64,000 nucleotides of DNA, taken from assembly GCF_000429265.1 (NCBI RefSeq), contig NZ_KE386873.1:234141-298140 (forward strand), read 5' to 3'. Every line of letters starts with the position of its first letter. Positions within the stretch are counted from its first letter, which is position 1. The DNA is from Actinomyces gerencseriae DSM 6844 (lineage in GTDB: Bacteria; Actinomycetota; Actinomycetes; Actinomycetales; Actinomycetaceae). The notes beneath the pieces are model-generated. The model searched no databases. It was not told where the DNA came from and saw only the letters and a program-made list of their open reading frames with translations. The position numbers and the translations under genes were made by a program. This document shows positions 49,222 to 56,146 of this stretch, piece after piece.

Positions 49222-49560
49222 GTGATCTTCAAGGCAGTCCGCGAGCGAGCGCCCTACCCCGAGCATGAGCTCGTGGGGCAGCGCAACTGGACCGAGATCG
49301 CTCCGCGCCAGGTCCGCCTCGACCAGCTCACGACAACCCGGGCCACGCTGGACCTGCGCAATCTCCTCGACGACGACTCGACCTTCTACGGCGATCTGTT
49401 CGCCCATGTCGTCTCCTGGCACGGCGAGTTCTTCCTCGAAACGGGCCTGCACCGGGCACTGCGCGCCGCTCTCCAGGGACGAACCGCGATCCACGCCCGG
49501 GTCCTCGAGGTCGATGACGTCGGCCGCCCGACGTCCCCTCCCCCGCCTCCGAGGGTCTGA
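49222..49560 (+). CDS. Small conserved actinobacterial protein (VapB-antitoxin-like annotation)
   Basis: 112 residues from GTG 49222 (MIFKAVRERAPYPEHELVGQRNW). The core DWTEIAP-type segment, RQVRLDQLTTTRATLDL and LLDDDSTFYGDLFAHVV match a small protein conserved in actinobacteria next to LytR_C genes, which databases often label a VapB-family antitoxin. No toxin gene is adjacent, so an antitoxin role is doubtful. A Pro-rich tail ends it. Confidence 0.78.
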   Translation: MIFKAVRERAPYPEHELVGQRNWTEIAPRQVRLDQLTTTRATLDLRNLLDDDSTFYGDLFAHVVSWHGEFFLETGLHRALRAALQGRTAIHARVLEVDDVGRPTSPPPPPRV

Positions 49561-49602
49561 CACCAGACACCCGGAGCCGACTCGTCCACTACTCTGGAGC
49601 GC

Positions 49603-50232
49603 GTGAGCAGCACCGCAGACCCCCGCGCCGAGTACCGCCGTCGTCTCAAGCACCGTCAGACCACCGTTATCGGCGGAATGGCAACGTTCCTGGCACTCCT
49701 GGTGATCATCTGCCTCCTGGTGTGGTCCAACGTCCTCCCGGTCCCCTACGACCCCGATTTCTCCTCCGACAAGGACGACAGGGAGAAGGTCGTGCAGCCC
49801 TGCCCCTTGTCGGAGGCGAAGACGACGGACGTGTCCACCATCCCCGTCAACGTCTACAACGGCTCCGACCAGACCGGACTGGCCACCGGGGTCGCCGACC
49901 TCCTGAGCGACTCGGGTCTTACCGTGGCCAACACCACCGACTGGCCCAAGGGCGAGTACGAAGGCGAGATCGAGCTGACCACGTCCCAGGCGGGACTGGC
50001 CAACGCCTACACCCTGGCCAGGGTCTTCACCGGTACGGTCGTCGTCCAGATCGACGAGACGCAGGACGCGAGCGACCCGACTGTGAGCGTCGTGCTCGGG
50101 AATGACTTCAAGAACGAGATGCTCTCCGCGGCGGAGGTCGCGCAGATCAAGGCCGGGGAGCCCCTCACCGCCCCGTCTCCCTGCGCGCCCGTGTCCGCCG
50201 CCCCCTCGGCCTCGGCCACTGACGCGGGCTGA
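49603..50232 (+). CDS. LytR C-terminal-domain membrane protein
   Basis: 209 residues: basic N terminus, one membrane segment (about 23-43, TVIGGMATFLALLVIICLLVW), and an outer LytR_C domain (IPVNVYNGSDQTGLATGVADLLSDSGL...VVLGNDF) with one Cys pair (Cys65 region and PCAPV near the end). LytR_C domains accompany cell-wall glycopolymer attachment; this stand-alone form is common in actinobacteria. GTG start 42 bp after the VapB-like gene, same transcript likely. Confidence 0.88.
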   Translation: MSSTADPRAEYRRRLKHRQTTVIGGMATFLALLVIICLLVWSNVLPVPYDPDFSSDKDDREKVVQPCPLSEAKTTDVSTIPVNVYNGSDQTGLATGVADLLSDSGLTVANTTDWPKGEYEGEIELTTSQAGLANAYTLARVFTGTVVVQIDETQDASDPTVSVVLGNDFKNEMLSAAEVAQIKAGEPLTAPSPCAPVSAAPSASATDAG

Positions 50233-50396
50233 GGCCGAGGCCGCGAGCGAGCCGAGCGACAGGTCGAGGGGGGACGACGCCGCGGCATCATCGCTCCCGG
50301 CCGGGCGCGGCGGGACCGGAGCCGGGGGATCGGACCCGGCGGGACCGGAGCCGGAGGATCGGACCCGGCGGGACCGGGGCCGGGGGTGGCCGGGGG

Positions 50397-51872
50397 TCAG
50401 GACTCGCGCAGGGCGTCGGGCACGGAGTCCTGCGCGGTGTCCCGCCCCGAGTCCTGCTCGGCGTCCCCGGCGTCCCGCCCGGTGCCGCGCGCGGAATGAC
50501 GCCTGGAGTAGGCCGGGCCCTCCAGCTCGGTGCCGGCGGGGGCCGAGGCCGGGGACGCCTGCTCCAGGTTGGTGCCGCGCGCCTTCGAGACCCATCGCAT
50601 GGTGTGGTGGATCGCGATCGCGGCGACGGATCCCAGGGCGATGCCCGAGAAGGTCATCTCGCCCCAGTGCCAGGTGTAGTCGGCGATGGCGACCACCATG
50701 GCCACGGCCGCGGTGTTGAGGTTGACGGGGTCGGAGAAGTCCACGCGGTTCTGCACCCAGATGCGCACGCCGAGCATGCCGATCATGCCGTAGAGGATCG
50801 TGGCCGCGCCGCCGAGCACGCCGGCGGGGATGGTGGCGATGATCTGTCCGAACTTCGGCAGCAGGGAGAGCCCCAGCGCGGAGAGCGCGGCGACGACGTA
50901 GGCGGCCGTGGAGTAGACGCGGGTGGCGGCCATGACGCCGATGTTCTCGGCGTAGGTGGTCGTTCCCGATCCCCCGCCCGAGCCGGCGAGCATGGTGGAC
51001 ACCCCGTCGGCCAGCAGGGCGCGGCCGGTGACGTCGTCGAGGTTCTCCCCGGTCATCGCGGACACGGACTTGACGTGCCCGATGTTCTCGGCCACCAGCA
51101 CGAGCACGACCGGAACGAACAGGCCCAGCAGAGTCGCGTCGAAGGCGGGGGCGCGGAAGGCCGGCGCCCCCACCCAGCCGGCGTGCGAGATCGCGGAGAA
51201 GTCGACCTCTCCGCGCGCGCAGGCGGTGACGTAGCCGATGAGCACGCCGATGAGGATGGCCAGACGCCCGATGATGCCCTTGAACAGGACGGTGATCAGC
51301 AGGATCGAGATGATCGTGACCAGCGCGGTCACGGGCGCGGACTTGACGTTGTTCCAGGCGCTGGGCGCCAGGTTGAAGCCGATGAGCGACACGATCGCGC
51401 CGGTGACGATCGGCGGCATGAGCCGGTCGATCCAGCCGGCGCCGGCGACATGGACGACGACGCCCACCAGCGTCAGCGTCGCGCCGGCGGCGACGACGCC
51501 GCCCTGGGCCAGGGCCGCCCTGTGGGCGTCGATCGGGCCCCCGCCCCCCGCCACGTAGCCGGTCACCGCCCCGATCGGGGCGATGAGCGCGAAGGAGCTC
51601 CCCAGATAGCTGGGCAGGCGCCCGGAGGTGATCCCCAGGAACAGGAGTGTGCCGACGCCGGTGAAGAACAGCGTCGTGGACGGGTCGAAGCCGGTGAGCA
51701 ACGGCACGAGGAAGGTCGCTCCGAACATGGCGACGACGTGCTGGACGCCGATGCCTATCGTGCGCGGCCAGGTCAGCCGCTCGCCCGGGGCGACGACCTC
51801 GCCCGGGGCGATCGAGCGGCCATCTCCGTGAAGGCGCCAGAGTCGGGAGGGGCCTGAGGGGAATGCGGGCAC
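50397..51872 (-). CDS. uraA: Uracil/xanthine permease (nucleobase:cation symporter-2)
   Basis: 491-residue inner-membrane transporter that imports uracil with protons. NCS2 hallmarks: QHVVAMFGATFLVPLLTG near the start, VLVLVAENIGHVKSV (the Glu-binding segment), GDGVSTMLAGSGGGSGTTTYAENIGV and NLNTAAVAMVVAI. About 14 hydrophobic segments. The last 70 residues (from LEQASPASAPAG) are a polar tail not needed for the fold. GTG start with CAGGAG 6 bases upstream; that site lies in an inverted repeat (separate entry). Confidence 0.93.
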   Translation of the reverse strand: MPAFPSGPSRLWRLHGDGRSIAPGEVVAPGERLTWPRTIGIGVQHVVAMFGATFLVPLLTGFDPSTTLFFTGVGTLLFLGITSGRLPSYLGSSFALIAPIGAVTGYVAGGGGPIDAHRAALAQGGVVAAGATLTLVGVVVHVAGAGWIDRLMPPIVTGAIVSLIGFNLAPSAWNNVKSAPVTALVTIISILLITVLFKGIIGRLAILIGVLIGYVTACARGEVDFSAISHAGWVGAPAFRAPAFDATLLGLFVPVVLVLVAENIGHVKSVSAMTGENLDDVTGRALLADGVSTMLAGSGGGSGTTTYAENIGVMAATRVYSTAAYVVAALSALGLSLLPKFGQIIATIPAGVLGGAATILYGMIGMLGVRIWVQNRVDFSDPVNLNTAAVAMVVAIADYTWHWGEMTFSGIALGSVAAIAIHHTMRWVSKARGTNLEQASPASAPAGTELEGPAYSRRHSARGTGRDAGDAEQDSGRDTAQDSVPDALRES

Positions 51873-51880
51873 TATGGGCT

Positions 51881-51946
51881 CCTGTCGCGGGAGGAAGACG
51901 GGGCGGCGGGGCCGAACCGCGGAGGAGCGGCATCGCGCGCGACAGG
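51881..51946 (-). promoter_or_regulatory. Possible leader hairpin over the uraA ribosome-binding site
   Basis: CCTGTCGCG (51881-51889) and CGCGACAGG (51938-51946) are perfect inverted copies in the uraA leader. In the transcript the near arm includes part of the CAGGAG Shine-Dalgarno, so pairing would hide it. This suggests translational control, but no known ligand-binding motif is recognised. Confidence 0.4.
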
Positions 51947-52099
51947 GACTGACGACGCCGGCGGCGTCGAGCCCGTGAACCTGACAGTGCCCTGCCAGGC
52001 CTCCAGCATAGACGGCGCCCGCGGGGATGTCGCATCGTCCCCCGGGAGGCGCGGGAGGCGATCCGGGGCGGCGGTCCCGGGCGGCGGGCTCTCATGTTC

Positions 52100-52141
52100 T
52101 CGGCGTCGTGCCTCGTCCGAGCGGATGAGGCACGACGCCGA
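52100..52141. repeat. Perfect 15-bp hairpin in a divergent gap
   Basis: TCGGCGTCGTGCCTC (52100-52114) and its exact reverse complement (52127-52141) flank a 12-base loop, 21 bp before the 52163 gene. It could be an operator or an RNA hairpin. No T-run follows. Confidence 0.65.
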
Positions 52142-52162
52142 GTCCGAGGGCATGATGGCCCC

Positions 52163-52495
52163 ATGAGCCAGGAGCAGCCCGTCGACCCGACACGGATCGT
52201 GCCGGAGGGCTTCGTCTTCCCCGGGACCGAGGTCCTCGATCCCCGAGAGGTCTTCGCCGGCCCCGGCTATCAGGCCCCGCAGCAGCGAACCGACCCGGTG
52301 GCCGTCATCGCCCTCGTCATGACCGTGTTCACCCTGTTCCCGGGTTTCGGCGCGCTCGCGGCGCTGACCGGCTGGTGGGCGCTGCGCCGGCTGCGGGGGA
52401 GCTACGCCACCGGGCACGCTCAGGCGTGGCTGGGAGTCATCGCCGGCTCGGCGACGACCGCGGGGTGGCTGTGGCTGTGGTGGGCGTCCACCTGA
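52163..52495 (+). CDS. DUF4190-type small membrane protein
   Basis: 110 residues: a 45-residue soluble N terminus (VPEGFVFPGTEVLDPREVFAGPGYQ), then two hydrophobic segments separated by a short loop (AVIALVMTVFTLFPGFGALAALTGWWAL, then QAWLGVIAGSATTAGWLWLWW) as in DUF4190 proteins. Function unknown. ATG chosen after the hairpin; an upstream in-frame ATG at 52094 would run through it. Confidence 0.75.
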   Translation: MSQEQPVDPTRIVPEGFVFPGTEVLDPREVFAGPGYQAPQQRTDPVAVIALVMTVFTLFPGFGALAALTGWWALRRLRGSYATGHAQAWLGVIAGSATTAGWLWLWWAST

Positions 52496-52627
52496 GCGCG
52501 GGCGCGGGGTCCGGGGCGACGACGGCCGTCCCGCGGACGACGACCGTCCTCCCCTCCCCCCGGGAGCGAGCGGGGGATCCGTGAGATGTTTCTGAGACAT
52601 GACCATCGAACCCCATAGGCTGGTGAG

Positions 52628-53365
52628 ATGAAGCCCTTCATCATGGTGTCGACGCGCCCCGAATTCGAGGCTGCGCAGAACGAGTACGAGTCCTTCCTGT
52701 CCCAAAGCGGCCTGCGCCGCGAGGACCTTCACCACGTGCTCCTGGAGGAGATCGACTTCCTCGATGCCTTCACGGCCGGCGACGTCTCCGGCGTCCTCGT
52801 CGGGGGAAGCCCCTACGATCTCTCCACGCCGGAGGGCTCCAAAACCCGTTCCCAGTTGCGCGTCGAGGAGCAGGTGCGCGAGCTGCTGGCGGTGGCGCTC
52901 AAGGAGGGCGTGCCGGTGCTCGCCACCGGCTTCGGCCTGGAGGTCCTGGCCGGCTACCTCGGCACCCCGACCTCCCGGGAGTTCGGCGAGGAACTGGGCG
53001 CCACGGAGATCTTCGTGACCGCGGAGGGGCGCGAGGACCCGCTCCTGGCCGGTCTACCGCAGGCCTTCACGGCGCTGGTCGGCCACCACGAGGGCGTCGG
53101 CGACGTCCCGGCCCATGCGACGCTGCTGGCGTCCTCGCCCGACTGCCCCGTCCAGATGATCCGCGTGGGCGCCGCCGTGTACGGCTCCCAGTTCAATCCC
53201 GAGCTCGACGCGGAGCGCTTCGCCCAGCGGGTGTCGGCCTACGCCGACGCGGGCTACGGGGACCCCGGCCTGGTGGAGACCATTGTGTCCGAGGCGCGCA
53301 GCACGTCGGAGCACGTGGCCGGCCGGGTGATCCGCAACTTCGCGGCCCACTTCTCGCGCGACTGA
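52628..53365 (+). CDS. Class I glutamine amidotransferase-like protein without catalytic Cys and His
   Basis: 245 residues, homologous along its whole length to the protein at 57449-58183 (MKPFI start, VGGSPY block, RNF-HF/C end). The nucleophile position reads LATGFGLEVL: Gly101 stands where the paralogue has Cys100 (LGACYGIG). The catalytic His is Asn190 (SQFNPELD against TQFHPELD); only the Glu is kept. It therefore cannot hydrolyse glutamine by the class I mechanism. It may bind a ligand or regulate a partner, or be decaying, although the rest of the frame is intact. Confidence 0.88.
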   Translation: MKPFIMVSTRPEFEAAQNEYESFLSQSGLRREDLHHVLLEEIDFLDAFTAGDVSGVLVGGSPYDLSTPEGSKTRSQLRVEEQVRELLAVALKEGVPVLATGFGLEVLAGYLGTPTSREFGEELGATEIFVTAEGREDPLLAGLPQAFTALVGHHEGVGDVPAHATLLASSPDCPVQMIRVGAAVYGSQFNPELDAERFAQRVSAYADAGYGDPGLVETIVSEARSTSEHVAGRVIRNFAAHFSRD

Positions 53366-53783
53366 GCGCGGACGGCGAGCGCGTAGAGTAAGCGCAACGA
53401 GGTGCGGGCGGGGCCGCCGGTGCCAGCGGGCGCAGCCATGCGTCGAGTCGGACGCCCGGCTTCTCGCGCTCCGGGGTGCGGTCGGGGTCATGCGGGACGA
53501 TGCGCGTGTCCGAGCGGAAGGCCGGCGATTCTGCCGATTCTGTTGGCTCTGGACCGTCGGGGTGCGCGGAGAGCGGGCGGCTACCCGCTTCACGCGCTGG
53601 TCGACTCCTCGTGATGTCGGAGTGCGCGCGGCCGGCGATGGGCCTGCCATCCGTCACCTTGAAGCCGTGCGTGCTGCCGGGATGCGTGGGACGGGCGAGG
53701 TGGTCCGGTGCGTCCGGGTCGCGCGAATCGTGCGCTGGAGAGTTTCTCGTCTGGAGCCGTGTTCGCCGGTGCTCGGGATCGCG

Positions 53784-53959
53784 CGGTCGCACATCCCGGC
53801 ACGCGGTCGTACACCCCAGCGCGCGGTCGTACACCCCGGCACGCGGTCGTACACCCCAGCGCGCGGTCGTACCCTCCTGCGTCAGGTCGTACGTTAGGGA
53901 GGATCTAAGGTACGACCGCGCGGGTTCACGTACGACCGCGCGCCCCCCGGGTACGACCG
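53784..53959. repeat. Head-to-head 20-bp-phased CGGTCGTAC array, copy A
   Basis: CGGTCGTAC (or one-base variants) starts at 53784, 53804, 53824, 53844, 53864 and 53884: six direct units at exactly 20 bp. After a 17-bp core (53893-53909, containing TAGGGAG and ending TAAG) come inverted units GTACGACCG at 53910, 53930 and 53951. Spacers alternate between two sequences in the left arm, giving a 40-bp higher-order period. Non-coding. The spacing of about two helical turns would place bound proteins on one face of the DNA. Confidence 0.9.
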
Positions 53960-54158
53960 CGCGAGGCTCCCGCACCACCTTCCTGCAACTCGGGCACCGT
54001 GTCCGCATCGTCCCAGTCCCGCACGCGTCGGACCCCGCCGGGGCGTAGTTGGTGACGGCCTCGATACCGCATTCCCGCACGCCTCGGAGAACCCGGCTGC
54101 CGCGCCTCCGGCACCCCGACGCCCGAAGAGCCGCTTTCGGCGCGAGACTGGCATTTCG

Positions 54159-54193
54159 GCGCGAGTCCGACGACGCCGTCGTCGGACTCGCGC
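54159..54193. repeat. Perfect 16-bp hairpin, copy 2 of the family at 1378
   Basis: GCGCGAGTCCGACGAC and its exact reverse complement are separated by GCC. It is preceded by GGCATTTCG as at 1386 and 61077. It lies between the array and the 22-bp repeats. Confidence 0.85.
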
Positions 54194-54242
54194 AAGGACG
54201 CCCGACTCGCGGCTCCGGCGGCCGAATGCGACGTCGTCGAAC

Positions 54243-54294
54243 CGAACTCACCGCGGAACCGGACCGATCTCGAGCCGGAACTCGACCGATCTCG
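54243..54294. repeat. CGATCTCG repeats at 22-bp period, locus 4
   Basis: CGATCTCG starts at 54265 and 54287; a degenerate unit with GGAAC in phase begins at 54243. It ends 50 bp before the sirtuin start, so it could overlap that gene's promoter. Confidence 0.82.
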
Positions 54295-54343
54295 ATGCGA
54301 AGGGGGTGGCCGACGCCGGGGCGCGCGGTGTAGACCAGACATC

Positions 54344-55174
54344 ATGAGCGATCTGACCAGTGCTGTGGACGCCATCGCCGCTCTCATGAGAGGACGGCGC
54401 ACTCTCGCGGTGACCGGGGCGGGGATCTCCACCGACGCCGGGATCCCCGACTACCGGGGCGTGGGCACGACGCCGGTCGAACCGGTGGATTATGAGCAGT
54501 TCGTCACCGATCCGGTGTGGTACCGGTGGGTGTGGGCCCGCAACCACGCCACATGGCGGCTGCTCGACCCGCTGACGCCGACGCCGGGGCACACCGCCCT
54601 GGCCCGGATGGAGACGGCGGGGCTGGTCACGGGCGTGGCCACTCAGAACGTGGACCGGTTGCACTCCCGAGCCGGTCAGCGCATCGTGTGGGAGCTGCAC
54701 GGCGCCTACGACCGGGTCGTGTGCCTGACATGCGGGCGCGTCATCCCCCGAGCCGAACTGGACGGACGGCTGACGGCGCTCAATCCGGACTACCCGCGGG
54801 AGACCGACCCGGCGCGCATCGCGATCACCCCCGAGGCCGACCGCTCCGCGGCGGAGGCCTGCGATTTCACGACGGTGGCGTGCGAGGTGTGCGGCGGCCT
54901 GCTCAAGCCCGATATCGTCTTCTTCGGCGAGGGGCTGCCGGCCGCCATGGACGAGGCGATGGATGCGGCGAGCCGCTGCGACACGGTGCTGGTCGCCGGC
55001 ACGAGCCTGGCAGTACTCACCGGGCTGTGGATCGTGCGTCAGGCCCTGGCCAACGGTGCCGAGCTCGTCGTCATCAACCGCGGGCCGACCGCCGTCGACG
55101 ACCTGGCCGGCGTCCGCGTGCAGGACGGGACGAGCGAGGTGCTCACCCCGCTCGCGGAGGCGCTGAAGGCCTGA
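54344..55174 (+). CDS. Sirtuin (Sir2-family NAD-dependent protein deacylase)
   Basis: Removes acyl groups from protein lysines using NAD. 276 residues: NAD-binding GAGISTDAGIPDYRG (25-39), TQNVDRLH (100-107), catalytic His119 in LHGAYD, a four-Cys zinc module (Cys127, Cys130, Cys180, Cys183), PDIVFFGEGLP, and GTSLAV. All canonical residues are present, so it is the deacylase type rather than SirTM. A non-coding repeat region lies directly upstream. Confidence 0.95.
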   Translation: MSDLTSAVDAIAALMRGRRTLAVTGAGISTDAGIPDYRGVGTTPVEPVDYEQFVTDPVWYRWVWARNHATWRLLDPLTPTPGHTALARMETAGLVTGVATQNVDRLHSRAGQRIVWELHGAYDRVVCLTCGRVIPRAELDGRLTALNPDYPRETDPARIAITPEADRSAAEACDFTTVACEVCGGLLKPDIVFFGEGLPAAMDEAMDAASRCDTVLVAGTSLAVLTGLWIVRQALANGAELVVINRGPTAVDDLAGVRVQDGTSEVLTPLAEALKA

Positions 55175-55194
55175 CTGCCCCGCGCGTCCCGAGA

Positions 55195-55236
55195 CCCGGG
55201 CCCCTCCGCGCGCCCCCACGCGCGGAGACCCCGGGC
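55195..55236 (+). terminator. Terminator-like hairpin after the sirtuin gene
   Basis: CTCCGCGCG (55204-55212) and CGCGCGGAG (55219-55227) pair perfectly around a 6-base loop, inside flanking CCCGGG/CCCGGG. It starts 20 bp after the stop. No T-run, as is common in high-GC actinobacteria. CCCACGCGCGGAGACCCCGG recurs at 55276-55295. Confidence 0.5.
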
Positions 55237-55495
55237 CCACCGGGTCGACGAGCAGCTCGCCAATGGCTGCGCGCTCCCACGCGCGGAGACCCCGGACATC
55301 GAGTGCGCCCCGTCCTCCTCCCCTCCTGCGGACGCGCGCCCTCCCGGCTCCAGCCCGCCACCGAGCAGACCTCACCCGAAAATCCTCCCCTTGTCCTTCT
55401 TCGACGCCTTCGCGCAACGCCCGGGCGTACCCGCCCGCGATCTCGGCCCTGGCCTGCATCGATAACCCACTTCCCATGCCCACCACGGTCCACGC

Positions 55496-55561
55496 ACGTC
55501 GCGGGCAGTCCTACCTGAGGCACCGAACCCACTACGCGGGCATCCCCGATGAGTCCCGTCG
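55496..55561 (+). repeat. 66-bp diverged repeat, copy 1
   Basis: Begins ACGTCGCGGGCAGTCCTAC and ends GATGAGTCCCGTCG. It matches 56049-56114 at 54 of 66 positions with no gaps. In one plus-strand frame both copies read RRGQSY-RHR---AG--DESRR, so they may be remnants of one coding sequence. Confidence 0.7.
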
Positions 55562-55648
55562 GTCAGTGGGCAGGGCGGAGCGGTGCCGGCCATAATGGTA
55601 GGGAGCCACCCGGCTGCTACCGGATGACTCCCCTGGCAGGGGGGCGGC

Positions 55649-55792
55649 TCAGCCGAACCACTTGCTAGGGCATCCACCAGGACACCGACGGCCCGGACAA
55701 GGCGAGCGATAGAGTTCAGTAGTTCGCTCACCTTCCGGACCGTTCCCTTTACTCTTGCGGACTTTCGCGTGCCGACCTTTCGGCTTGGACAC
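55649..55792 (-). CDS. Small basic protein with an excellent ribosome-binding site
   Basis: 47 residues (SKPKGRHAKVRKSKGNG, then GPEGERTTELYRS and a Cys/Pro/Gly-rich end). GTG start preceded by AAGGAGGTGAG, a near-perfect Shine-Dalgarno, 8 bases upstream. The Lys/Arg-rich N terminus suggests nucleic-acid binding. A second frame (GTG 55731) overlaps in +1 and could reflect a frameshift of a longer gene. Family unknown. Confidence 0.5.
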   Translation of the reverse strand: MSKPKGRHAKVRKSKGNGPEGERTTELYRSPCPGRRCPGGCPSKWFG

Positions 55793-56048
55793 GGCCCTCA
55801 CCTCCTTCCCAACTCCTCTCCTCCCCGGCAAGGACACATGAACGTTCCGGGGGAAGGCGCCGAAGGGAGGCGTGCTCCATCATGCCAGCCCGCACTGACA
55901 GCCTGCGCTTGGTTCCACTGCGGTTGCGGGCTCGCGATGGCTGGACATTCCCCTGGGTCTCAAGAGTGCGACTCACGCAGCCGCCGGCGCCGCCCGCGCC
56001 GAGCACAGCACCACCCCTGGGGCGAGGTCAGGGCCGACCTCGGGACGG

Positions 56049-56114
56049 ACGTCGCGGGCAGTCCTACGCGAGGCATCGAGCCTTCTTCGCAGGCGTCCTT
56101 GATGAGTCTCGTCG
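56049..56114 (+). repeat. 66-bp diverged repeat, copy 2
   Basis: Second copy of the element at 55496, 82 percent identical. It ends 33 bp before the start of the membrane-protein gene, so it lies in that gene's leader. Confidence 0.7.
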
Positions 56115-56146
56115 CACCCTGGACGGAGAACACGCCATACCCCACC

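Larger units (their letters stand above)
53366..54343. other. 978-bp non-coding region with composite repeats
   Basis: No convincing gene on either strand; long open frames here are repetitive (VRPRAGVYDRA-like) and follow the repeats. It holds, in order, about 400 bp of unassigned sequence, the 20-bp-phased inverted array (53784-53959), a perfect hairpin (54159-54193), and 22-bp-phased CGATCTCG repeats (54243-54294) just before the sirtuin gene. The same order occurs at 60791-61217. Confidence 0.75.
55175..56146. other. 972-bp region with decayed repeats and one small gene
   Basis: Besides the terminator-like hairpin, this region holds a well-supported 47-residue gene on the minus strand (55649-55792) and two diverged copies of a 66-bp sequence (55496 and 56049). 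Other open frames appear to be chance or remnants. Confidence 0.55.

Noticed and set aside
49222-49560. Toxin-antitoxin module
   Set aside because: The VapB-like label is a database convention for this small protein. There is no PIN-domain or other toxin gene next to it.
53784-53959. CRISPR array
   Set aside because: The repeat unit is 9 bp with 11-bp spacers, spacers recur, the array inverts around a core, and no cas gene is present.
53193-54251. 352-residue minus-strand protein with VRPRAGVYDRA-type repeats
   Set aside because: The repeats follow exactly from the 20-bp-phased DNA array, the frame runs into the 3' end of the amidotransferase gene, and no start with a ribosome-binding site is evident.
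55372-55731. 119-residue minus-strand frame overlapping the small basic gene
   Set aside because: Only a poor ribosome-binding site, and it runs through the 66-bp repeat with no recognisable motif. It may be a frameshift remnant, so it is mentioned under the small gene only.
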